64,000 nt of DNA from the NCBI RefSeq assembly GCF_900111685.1, contig NZ_FOHX01000006.1:492473-556472 (forward strand), written 5' to 3'. Both the position numbers and the translations under genes were made by a program. Below are positions 18,399 through 26,800 of this stretch, piece after piece. Below the pieces are notes generated by a model. It was not told where the DNA came from. It made no database searches and worked only from the letters and a program-made list of their open reading frames with translations. Source of the stretch: Nonomuraea wenchangensis. Lineage in GTDB: Bacteria > Actinomycetota > Actinomycetes > Streptosporangiales > Streptosporangiaceae. Position 1 is the first letter of the stretch; every line of letters begins with the position of its first letter.

Positions 18399-18782
18399 GT
18401 GCGCCCCGCCCTCCTCGCGTCGTCAACACCCCATAACGCGGACCCAGACCATGGGAGGGGTCACAAGCACGCCACGCGAAGCCCGTACGGTGCCGGGATC
18501 GATATCAAGCCAAGACTGACCGGGCGTCGACCCGCACAGCCGACACCTCGCCCGCCTTCATCAACCACGCTCGTTCGTCCGTCGCTCACCGGTATGGCAA
18601 TCCGCACTGCGCGGAGTAACTCCTCACTGCCGTCGAGGTTATGCGTCGAACTGGTCACGAGCAAGCAAACGAGTCGTCAAGCGTGTCTTACGGGCTCGCG
18701 ACCCCACATGAAGCCCAAGATCCCCACCGACGCCGCAACCACCCGTCACCGCTCCCCACCCACCCTGAAACCCCCAGACGTT
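18399..18782. other. 384-bp gap between recX and rny
   Basis: I see no convincing gene here. A 67-codon frame on the minus strand (18461-18664) lacks a clear ribosome site or family likeness. The gap should contain the rny promoter. GC is somewhat lower than in the flanks. Confidence 0.4.
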
Positions 18783-21059
18783 CTACGGAAAGCCGTCGCC
18801 CTCCAACTCGATGCCCTCCTCATCCAGCGCCTCCCGAATCACCCGGTACGCCAGCCCCGACGAGTACCCCTTGCGGGCGAGCATGCCGGCCAGGCGGCGG
18901 GTACGGGTCTGCGGATCAAGCGAGCGGGTGGACGCCAGCTTCCGATCCACCAGCCGCCGGGCCGTCTCCGCCTCCTGATCGGAATCCAGGCGCTCCACAG
19001 CCTCCTTGACCGTGTCGTTGTCCACGCCCCGATGGCGCAACTCGGCGGCCAGCGCACGCTTGGCCAGCCCGCGCCCGTGATGCCGGGAATCGACCCACGC
19101 CTCGGCGAACGCCTCATCGTTGATCAGCCCCAACTCGGAGAACCGGTCGAGAACCGCGTCGGCCGCCGCCTCCGGCACGTCCCGCTTGCGAAGCGCCTCG
19201 GAGAGCTGAGCCCGCGTCTTGGGCGCCATCGTCAGGAGCCGAAGAACGATGGCCCGAGCCACCGACTCCGGATCCGCCGGAGGCGCGGACGCGGCCGGAC
19301 TCTCCTCATCAGGCCCGTCCGGCAACCACGACCGCCCGGAGCTCCGCCGCCCCTTCCCCCCGGTACGACGCCCGCCACGCCGCCCCTTCCTCCCACCACT
19401 TCGCTGTCCGTCCTCGGCCCCGCCATCCAGAAGACTCCCACCCCAGTCCAGGGCACTGGAACTGTCAGCAGAAGCACCTTCGCCACGCCGATACCCCGAA
19501 GCCCCTTCAGGAGGCTCCGCCACAACGCCCCCAGCAGCGCCCCCCTCCGTGGAGCCACCGCCCCCAGCCGCACTCTCAGCGTTGACACCATCCGAAGTGC
19601 CACCATCCCCAGCCACACTCTCGGTGGGGACGCCCTGAGCAGTCACGCCGTGGGGGGTGACATCTTGGGCGGTCTCGCCCTGGGCGGGCATGCTCTGGGC
19701 GGGCATGCTCTGGGCGGGCACGCTCTGGGCGGGCACGTCTTGGTCCGCCGATGCGTCCACTTCGGCGGGCTCCGCTGTGGCGTGTACCTCGTCGCTGGAG
19801 TAGTCGGCGCTTCCCTCCTCCAGAGGAACGCCTCCGTCTGCAGCCTGCCCCTGAAAACCGCCCACATCGGAAGAGTCACCTGTGGGGAGGTTGGAAGGGC
19901 CGCTCGTGGGCGCATCCGGAGAGCCGCCGATCGGCACGTTGAGAACGTCAGTGGCGTCGGATGCGCTGGAACGGCTCTCAAGCTCCTGCGCCCCGTCAGC
20001 CGAGCCAGCACCCCCAAGAGCGGAGGGTTCCGGGCTGTCTGTGGTCGCGTCGTGGGGACCACTCAGCGCCATGCCGGGCGTGCCGTCCAGCAACCCCTCA
20101 GGGGGACGGCTGGACGGTATCTCGCGAGGCTCACCGACAGACGCGCCGGCTGAGCCCTCCTGCGAAACCTCGCGCAGGTCGTCGGAGGGCATGGGCATGA
20201 CGCCGCTGGCCTCAGGCGAACGCCCAGCAGAATCGCTACCACCCGAGGCGGCATCTCCCCCCGAAGAGCCCGCGTCGGACGCCACGGCATCGACAGGAGA
20301 CCTGCCAGGGAGCGCAGGCTCTCCATCGGAAGAGCCGGTGGAAGGTGCTGCGGGTGTGTTGACGAAGAAGGGGTGGGTGCTTGAGGCTTCGCCGGGATTG
20401 TGGCTTGAAGCGTCACCGAAGAAGGACGTGGCAGCGGCCGCCGCGCGGTCCTTGTAGGAGGCGGACGGGTGTGGTTCGTCCACGATGGCTGATGACCATG
20501 CCCCGGCAATGGTGGAGGGTGACCAGTTCTCGATGGGGGCGGCGGAACTGGGGTCGTCTGTGCTGAAGGTGGCGGCAGGGCCACCGGCGCCGGGGTCACC
20601 GCTGCCGGAGGTGGTGGCGGAGCCACCGGTGCCCGAGTCACCGGTGCCGGTGCCGGAGATGGCGCCGGGGGCACCGGTGCGGGTGGTGGGCTTGTGACCT
20701 TCGGTCTCGCCCGATCGTCGCTTGGCGCGACGGCGAGGCTTGGTGGCTTCGGCGCCGGCTGCGAGGGCTGTCTGCTGGAAGGTGTGCTGGTCGTCGGATC
20801 CGTAGGCGGCGGGACCATCGGCGCCGGAGGGGGCGACGGGGCCATCGATGCCAGAAGTCGTGGGGGGTTCGGGCTGCTCCTCGCCTGGGTGGTTGAGGGC
20901 GTCGGAGGAGTCGGAGGCGCGTTGGGAGAGGCGTTGGGCGCGCCACTCCTCCACGGAGGGCCAGCCGTCCGCGGCGGAGCGGGCCAGGTCGCGGGAACGG
21001 GAACTGGCCCGGGAACTGGCGCTGGAACGGGAACTGGGAGGGGTTGGTGAGTCAGTCAC
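18783..21059 (-). CDS. recX: Regulatory protein RecX with a ~595-residue disordered N-terminal extension
   Basis: 758 aa, against roughly 150-280 for most RecX. Only residues 596-758 are the RecX three-helix repeat domain (VARAIVLRLLTMAPKTRAQL, LGLINDEAFAEAW, HRGVDNDTVKEAVE, ARKGYSSGLAYRVI). RecX binds RecA filaments and restrains their growth. The start keeps WPSVEEWRAQRLSQ, then about 550 residues of Ser/Gly/Ala/Pro/Asp/Glu low complexity, including MPAQS repeats. The frame is open throughout with one start, so I call it one gene. It sits 91 bp after recA on the same strand and is probably cotranscribed. Confidence 0.85.
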   Translation of the reverse strand: MTDSPTPPSSRSSASSRASSRSRDLARSAADGWPSVEEWRAQRLSQRASDSSDALNHPGEEQPEPPTTSGIDGPVAPSGADGPAAYGSDDQHTFQQTALAAGAEATKPRRRAKRRSGETEGHKPTTRTGAPGAISGTGTGDSGTGGSATTSGSGDPGAGGPAATFSTDDPSSAAPIENWSPSTIAGAWSSAIVDEPHPSASYKDRAAAAATSFFGDASSHNPGEASSTHPFFVNTPAAPSTGSSDGEPALPGRSPVDAVASDAGSSGGDAASGGSDSAGRSPEASGVMPMPSDDLREVSQEGSAGASVGEPREIPSSRPPEGLLDGTPGMALSGPHDATTDSPEPSALGGAGSADGAQELESRSSASDATDVLNVPIGGSPDAPTSGPSNLPTGDSSDVGGFQGQAADGGVPLEEGSADYSSDEVHATAEPAEVDASADQDVPAQSVPAQSMPAQSMPAQGETAQDVTPHGVTAQGVPTESVAGDGGTSDGVNAESAAGGGGSTEGGAAGGVVAEPPEGASGYRRGEGASADSSSALDWGGSLLDGGAEDGQRSGGRKGRRGGRRTGGKGRRSSGRSWLPDGPDEESPAASAPPADPESVARAIVLRLLTMAPKTRAQLSEALRKRDVPEAAADAVLDRFSELGLINDEAFAEAWVDSRHHGRGLAKRALAAELRHRGVDNDTVKEAVERLDSDQEAETARRLVDRKLASTRSLDPQTRTRRLAGMLARKGYSSGLAYRVIREALDEEGIELEGDGFP
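19681..19740. repeat. Four 15-bp tandem repeats in recX
   Basis: Four near-identical copies of TGGGCGGGCATGCTC (A/C variation in the last two) encode the repeated pentapeptide PAQSM/PAQSV in the RecX extension. The period is a multiple of 3, so copy-number change would be frame-neutral. Confidence 0.85.
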
Positions 21060-21150
21060 GGGTCAGGCCCACGGTGGTGCAGGGGTGGTCGGGCCAGGCG
21101 CCCCGCGGCCGGGGCGCCTGTGGCCAAGGCGTGTCACTCATGGGCGACGA

Positions 21151-22242
21151 TCAGACGTCACCCGGCTTCGGAGTGGACTTCGAGCCGCGGCCCGAGGTGG
21201 CCGGGGCCGGGGCCGGGGCGGCGGCGGGCTCGGCCGGGGCGTCGAGGCGCGGGCCCACGCCCAGCTTGTCCTTGATCTTCTTCTCGATCTCGTTGGCCAT
21301 GTCGGGGTGGTTGCGCAGGAAGTTGCGGGCGTTTTCCTTGCCCTGGCCGAGCTGGTCGCCCTCGTAGGTGTACCAGGCTCCCGACTTGCGCACGAAGCCG
21401 TGCTCCACGCCCATGTCGATCAGGCCGCCCTCACGGGAGATGCCCACGCCGTAGAGGATGTCGAAGTCGGCGACCCGGAAGGGCGGGGCCATCTTGTTCT
21501 TGACGACCTTGACCCGGGTGCGGTTGCCGACCGCCTCCGTGCCGTCCTTGAGCGTCTCGATGCGGCGGATGTCCATGCGCACCGAGGCGTAGAATTTGAG
21601 CGCCTTGCCACCGGTCGTGGTCTCGGGGCTGCCGAACATGACGCCGATCTTCTCGCGCAGCTGGTTGATGAAGATGGCGGTGGTGCCGGTGCTGTTGAGT
21701 GCGCCGGCGACCTTGCGCAGGGCCTGCGACATGAGGCGGGCCTGGAGGCCGACGTGGCTGTCGCCCATCTCGCCCTCGATCTCGGCCTTGGGCACCAGGG
21801 CGGCCACCGAGTCGATGACGATGATGTCGACGGCGCCGGACCGGATCAGCATGTCGGCGATCTCCAGCGCCTGCTCACCGGTGTCGGGCTGGGAGACCAG
21901 CAGGGCGTCGGTGTCGACCCCCAGCTTCTTGGCGTATTCGGGGTCGAGCGCGTGCTCGGCGTCGATGAACGCCGCGATGCCCCCGGCCCGCTGGGCGTTG
22001 GCGACCGCGTGCAGGGCGATCGTGGTCTTACCTGACGACTCAGGACCGTAGATCTCGACGATGCGGCCGCGCGGGAGGCCGCCGATGCCGAGCGCCACGT
22101 CGAGGGAGATCGACCCGGTGGGGATCACCTCGATGGGAGCTCGGGCGTCGTCGCCCAGGCGCATCACAGAGCCCTTGCCGAACTGCCGCTCGATCTGAGC
22201 GAGTGCGGTCTCGAGGGCCTTCTCGCGGTCGTTGATTGCCAT
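21151..22242 (-). CDS. recA: Recombinase RecA
   Basis: 363 aa, normal length, and no intein. Walker A is GPESSGKTT (about 66-74). Later motifs include DSVAALVPKAEIEGEMGD and the L1/L2 loops with QLREKIGVMFGSPETTTGG. A short acidic/Ala-Pro tail closes it. It catalyses strand exchange and LexA self-cleavage in the SOS response. The ATG at 22242 follows GGGGAG by 5 bases. A LexA box lies 113 bp upstream. recX follows downstream. Confidence 0.97.
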   Translation of the reverse strand: MAINDREKALETALAQIERQFGKGSVMRLGDDARAPIEVIPTGSISLDVALGIGGLPRGRIVEIYGPESSGKTTIALHAVANAQRAGGIAAFIDAEHALDPEYAKKLGVDTDALLVSQPDTGEQALEIADMLIRSGAVDIIVIDSVAALVPKAEIEGEMGDSHVGLQARLMSQALRKVAGALNSTGTTAIFINQLREKIGVMFGSPETTTGGKALKFYASVRMDIRRIETLKDGTEAVGNRTRVKVVKNKMAPPFRVADFDILYGVGISREGGLIDMGVEHGFVRKSGAWYTYEGDQLGQGKENARNFLRNHPDMANEIEKKIKDKLGVGPRLDAPAEPAAAPAPAPATSGRGSKSTPKPGDV

Positions 22243-22354
22243 GGGAACTCCCCCTGGAGGGTCGTGGTCCGATCAGTCGAGTGAAAGCTACGGCCTGCCA
22301 CCGACATTTTCTGCGACTGCCGGGGAAGACGTGGCCCGGCGTTCTCCATGGTAG

Positions 22355-22370
22355 CCGAACGGCTGTTCGA
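22355..22370 (-). promoter_or_regulatory. LexA (SOS) box upstream of recA
   Basis: In recA orientation the site reads TCGAACAGCCGTTCGG. It matches the mycobacterial/actinobacterial SOS consensus TCGAAC-N4-GTTCGA at 11 of 12 defined bases. It is 113 bp upstream of the recA start, a normal distance. It should make recA (and recX if cotranscribed) DNA-damage inducible. Confidence 0.88.
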
Positions 22371-22520
22371 TCACAGCAGGAACACACGGGAGCAGGAAGG
22401 CCACCCGGAGCACCGCGGGAGCAGGCCCCTGATGATGTTCACGACCGTTCGCGACGGCGTGTTGTCATGCGTGGTGAGCTGGGGAGACTCAGTGGAGGGG
22501 CGACGGTTGGAGGCGGTGAC

Positions 22521-22799
22521 GTGGCGAGCGGCTACACCGGTGAACGGCGCGCCCATCTGCAGGCGCTCGCGGAGCTGCTGCCGGACCACGGACTGGTGAG
22601 CCGCATGGTCGGCGGCGACGAGCCGGTGCTGTGGGCGTGGCACCCGCGTACGGGCCGTCAGACGCTCGTCTTCGCCACCCCGTCGTCCGGCGGCTGGGTG
22701 TTCCTGTGGTCGCCGAGGGGCCAGGGCGGCGCGGACGACCTCGACCGTACGGCGGACGCGCTCCGGCAGACCCTGGACGCGCCCCAGGGCCGGGAGTGA
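22521..22799 (+). CDS. Conserved-looking small protein of unknown function
   Basis: 92 aa. I chose the GTG at 22521 because GGAGG lies 7 bases before it; the longer open frame upstream overlaps the recA promoter. The body (LLPDHGLVSRMVGGDEPVLWAWHP, a fragment of it) has alternating hydrophobic strands and resembles the small unnamed proteins next to DUF3046 in related actinomycetes. No catalytic motif or signal is visible. It is divergent from recA and convergent with the DUF3046 gene, only 5 bp apart. Confidence 0.65.
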   Translation: MASGYTGERRAHLQALAELLPDHGLVSRMVGGDEPVLWAWHPRTGRQTLVFATPSSGGWVFLWSPRGQGGADDLDRTADALRQTLDAPQGRE

Positions 22800-22804
22800 G
22801 CGCG

Positions 22805-22999
22805 TCAGCGCAGCTTGGACGAGACGTCCTCGACCTGGCACACCGCCCGCCAGACCGTCTTGGCGCTCTCGCCCTCGGCCAGGGCCTGCATCACGGTGCG
22901 CCCGCCCAGGGGGGCGAGCACGTAGTCGCGGGCCCACGACTCGGCGTACGTCTCGCCGAAGTGCGCGTTCATACGCCGCCAGAATTCCGTAAGCCGCAT
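22805..22999 (-). CDS. DUF3046 family protein
   Basis: 64 aa starting MRLTEFWRRMNAHFG, the family signature, and containing GGRTVMQALAEGE and TVWRAVC. Function is unknown. The family is nearly universal in actinobacteria and is found beside recA, as here. An in-frame extension to 23080 is not supported by the family start. Confidence 0.9.
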   Translation of the reverse strand: MRLTEFWRRMNAHFGETYAESWARDYVLAPLGGRTVMQALAEGESAKTVWRAVCQVEDVSSKLR

Positions 23000-23043
23000 G
23001 CCATCAAGTATGGAAGCGCCCAGGGGGTGGGTAGGACATCCCC

Positions 23044-23238
23044 ATGCCAAAGACCCACAAGTCTTCACCCCCGAAGACACCCACGACGAAGGCCAACAGG
23101 GCCAGACGCCGCCGGCTGCTGTCGGCGTTACGTGACGCCGTCAAAAAGGAGAAGGCGGAGCGCGCCGAGCGGCACGCCGGCATCAGCCAGGCGCCCCGAG
23201 CGGGCAGGCCGCGCGCCCGCCGGCCCTCGCGGCGCTAG
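23044..23238 (+). CDS. Small very basic protein, hypothetical
   Basis: 64 aa, about one third Arg/Lys, with a central run NRARRRRLLSALRDAVKKEK likely to be helical. A weak AGGAC ribosome site precedes the ATG. No family is recognised; it could bind nucleic acid simply by charge. It lies divergent from DUF3046 and convergent with the VOC gene. It may be a chance open frame. Confidence 0.4.
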   Translation: MPKTHKSSPPKTPTTKANRARRRRLLSALRDAVKKEKAERAERHAGISQAPRAGRPRARRPSRR

Positions 23239-23255
23239 CCCGGACACGTGCGGGG

Positions 23256-23744
23256 TCACAGCACCCGCGCGCCGTACATCTCACCGAGATGGTCGGCGAG
23301 CAGCTCCAGCCGCGCGCCGTCGGGGTCCTTGAAGTAAATGGAGGCGCCGCTCTCGATCTGGTGCGGCACGCCGGCCATCTCCAGTTTCCCGCGCAGGCGC
23401 TCCCACGTGGCCGGGTCCACGGAGATCGCGATGTGGTGCAGCCCTCCCAGCACCTCCTGGTACGGCCCGAGGTCGAGGCCGGGGAAGTCGAAGAAGGCGA
23501 GCAGGTTGCCGTTGCCGAGGTCGAAGAAGAAGTGGCTGGAGCCCTTGTAGTCCCGGTTCTCGATGATCTCGGTGAGCGGGAACTCCAGCAGGTCCTGGTA
23601 GAAGTGGATGGTGCGCTCCACGTCCGACGACAACAGGGCTACGTGGTGCAGACCACGGGCGCTGCTCGACGGCCGGCGCGCTAACACGTGACGGCGCCTG
23701 ATCTCGGCACGGCGGGCTTCGATGGCCGCGTGGTCAATGGTCAC
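23256..23744 (-). CDS. VOC (glyoxalase-like) family protein
   Basis: 162 aa from a GTG at 23744; a TTG at 23777 would add 11 residues. Two beta-alpha-beta-beta-beta repeats are visible: GLHHVALLSSDVERTIHFYQ with FFFDLGNGNLLAFFDF, and GGLHHIAISVDPATWERL with IYFKDPDGARLELL. His and Glu residues in these blocks are the usual metal ligands. Fold members include dioxygenases, glyoxalases and resistance proteins, so the substrate cannot be named. A helical N-terminal segment precedes the fold. Confidence 0.82.
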   Translation of the reverse strand: MTIDHAAIEARRAEIRRRHVLARRPSSSARGLHHVALLSSDVERTIHFYQDLLEFPLTEIIENRDYKGSSHFFFDLGNGNLLAFFDFPGLDLGPYQEVLGGLHHIAISVDPATWERLRGKLEMAGVPHQIESGASIYFKDPDGARLELLADHLGEMYGARVL

Positions 23745-23833
23745 GGTCGCTGTATGTCCGCCAGGAGGCCCGCTCAACCACCCGCCGTCCGGGCAATGCG
23801 TTTTCTGTCGGTGGAGCGAGGCAATATGGGCTC

Positions 23834-26800
23834 GTGAGCACGCTAGCCCAGTTCAGCCCGATGACCCAGCAGTGGTTCACGGGGGCGTTCGAGGCGCCCA
23901 CGGCCGCCCAGGAGGGGGCGTGGGAGTCGATCGCGCGCGGCGACAACACGTTGGTCGTCGCGCCCACGGGCTCGGGCAAGACGCTGGCGGCGTTCCTGTG
24001 GTCACTCGACCGGCTGGCCGCCCGGCCCCGTGATCCCGGTGCGGGCGGGGGCACGCGGGTCCTTTACGTCTCGCCGCTCAAGGCCCTCGCCGTCGACGTC
24101 GAGCGCAACCTGCGCGCGCCGCTGGCCGGGCTGAAGCAGACGGCGCGGCGGCTCGGGCTGCCGGTGCCGGAGATCTCGGTGGCGATCCGCTCGGGCGACA
24201 CGCCCGCGGAGGAGCGCAGGAGGTTCGCGGCCAAGCCGTCCGACATCCTCATCACCACGCCGGAGTCGCTGTTCCTGCTGCTCACAAGCCAGGCGCGGGA
24301 GGCGCTGCGTGGGGTCGAGACGGTCATCGTGGACGAGGTGCACGCGGTCGCCGCCACCAAGCGGGGCGCCCACCTGGCGCTCACCCTGGAGCGGCTGGAC
24401 GTGCTGCTGGAGCGGCCCGCGCAGCGCGTCGGCCTGTCGGCGACGGTGCGGCCGGTGAGCGAGGTGGCGGCGTTCCTGGGCGGGGCGCGGCCGGCCACGG
24501 TGGTGCAGCCGCCCGCCGACAAGCAGATCGAGGTCGAGGTCGTGGTCCCGGTCGAGGACATGACCGAGACCGCCGCCGGCCCCGAGGCGGGCGGCGACGG
24601 CGAGGAGCCTCGGGGCAGGTCGATCTGGCCGCACGTCGAGGACCGGTTGTTCGACCTCATCGAGGCCCACAGCTCGACGATCGTGTTCGCCAACTCCCGC
24701 CGGCTGGCCGAGCGGCTGTGCTCGCGGCTCAACGAGCTGGCCTACGAACGTTCCCAGGGCATGGAGGCCGTCGACCTGTCGATCTGGGAGACGCCGTCCG
24801 ACCTGCCGCGGCGCATGCCGGCCGAGGTCATGGCGCAGGCGGGCGGCACCAAGGGCGTCGTGACGGAGGTCGTACGCGCCCACCACGGCTCGGTGTCCAA
24901 GGAGGAGCGGGCGCAGATCGAGGAGGCGCTGAAGTCCGGCCGGCTGCCGGCCGTGGTCGCCACCTCCAGCCTGGAGCTGGGCATCGACATGGGCTCGGTC
25001 GATCTCGTCGCGTGCGTGGAGGCGCCGCCGAGCGTGGCGAGCGGCCTGCAGCGCATCGGCAGGGCCGGGCACCAGGTCGGCGCGGTGTCCAAGGGCGTGA
25101 TCTTCCCGAAATACCGCGGCGACCTGGTGCAGACCGCCGTGGTGGCCGAGCGCATGCAGGCCGGCCACATCGAGGAGATGCGCTATCCGCGCAACCCGCT
25201 CGACGTGCTGGCCCAGCAGATCGTGGCCATGACGGCGATGGACGAGTGGACGGTCGACGAGCTGGAGTCGGTGGTCAAGCGGGCCGCCCCCTACACCACG
25301 CTGCCGCGCACCGCGCTGGAGGCCACGCTCGACATGCTGGCCGGCCGCTACCCGAGCGAGGAGTTCGCCGAGCTGCGCCCGCGCGTCGTCTGGGACCGCG
25401 TCACCGGCACGCTCCAGGGCCGGCCGGGCGCGCAGCGGCTCGCGGTCACCAACGGCGGCACGATCCCCGACCGCGGCCTGTTCGGCGTGTTCCTGGTGGG
25501 CGAGCGGGCCTCCCGGGTCGGCGAGCTGGACGAGGAGATGGTCTACGAGTCGCGCGTGGGCGACGTGTTCGTGCTGGGCGCGACCTCGTGGCGGATCGAG
25601 GACATCACCGCCGACCGGGTGCTGGTCTCCCCCGCGCCGGGGCAGCCGGGCAAGCTGCCGTTCTGGCACGGCGACGCGCCGGGGCGGCCGGCCGAGCTGG
25701 GGCGGGCCATCGGGGAGTTCCTGCGCGAGCAGGCCAAGGGCGGCGCGGCCGAACGGCTGCGGGCGGCCGGGCTCGACGAGTTCGCCGCGGGCAACCTCCT
25801 CGCCTATCTGGAGGAGCAGCGCCAGGCCACCGGCTACGTGCCCGACGACCGCACGCTGCTCGTCGAGCGGTTCCACGACGAGCTGGGCGACTGGCGGATA
25901 GTGATCCACTCGCCTTACGGCGCGCGGGTGCACGCGCCGTGGGCCCTGGCGATCAACCGGCGGCTGCGCGAGCGCTACGGCGTCGACGTGCAGGCGCTCC
26001 ACTCCGACGACGGCATCGTGCTGCGCGTCCCCGACACGCTGGCCGAGCCGCCCGCCGACGTGGCGGCCTTCGACGCCGACGAGATCGAGCAGATCGTCAC
26101 CGAGGAGCTGGGCGGCTCGGCGCTGTTCGCCTCCCGCTTCCGCGAGTGCGCGGGGCGGGCGCTGCTGCTGCCGCGCCGCACGCCGGGGCGGCGCAGCCCG
26201 CTGTGGCAGCAGCGGCAGCGGGCGGCCCATCTGCTGGGGGTGGCCTCGCAGTACGCCTCGTTCCCGATCGTGCTGGAGACGATGCGCGAGTGTCTGCAGG
26301 ACGTGTTCGACGTGCCGGGGCTGGTGCGGCTCATGCGTGACATCGCCGCCCGCCGGGTGCGGGTGGTGGAGGTGGAGACCTCGCAGGCCTCGCCGTTCGC
26401 GGCGTCGCTGCTGTTCCACTACGTGGGCGCGTTCATGTACGAGGGCGACGCCCCGCTGGCCGAGCGGCGGGCGCAGGCGCTGGCCCTGGACACGTCCCTG
26501 CTGGCGGAGCTGCTGGGCCAGGCCGACCTGCGTGAGCTGCTCGACCCCGACGTCATCTCCGACGCCGAGCGCGAGCTGGCCCGGCTCGACCGGCCGCTGC
26601 GCGACGCCGAGGACCTCGCCGACCTGCTGCGCTCACACGGGCCGCTGCTGGTGCCCGACGTGAGCGTACGCGGCGGCGATCCGGCCTGGCTGGAGGAGCT
26701 GGAGCGGACGCGGCGGGCCATCCGGGTGCGCGTCGCGGGCGAGGAGCAGTGGGCGGCCGTCGAGGACGCCGGCCGGCTGCGTGACGCGCTGGGCGTGCCG

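Noticed and set aside
18461..18664. 67-codon minus-strand frame between recX and rny
   Set aside because: No ribosome site, no family likeness and weak third-position GC bias.
23669..23800. Possible tRNA or other structured RNA genes in gaps
   Set aside because: I looked for GGTTCGA-type T-arms and cloverleaf stems in the intergenic regions and saw none; a covariance search would be decisive.
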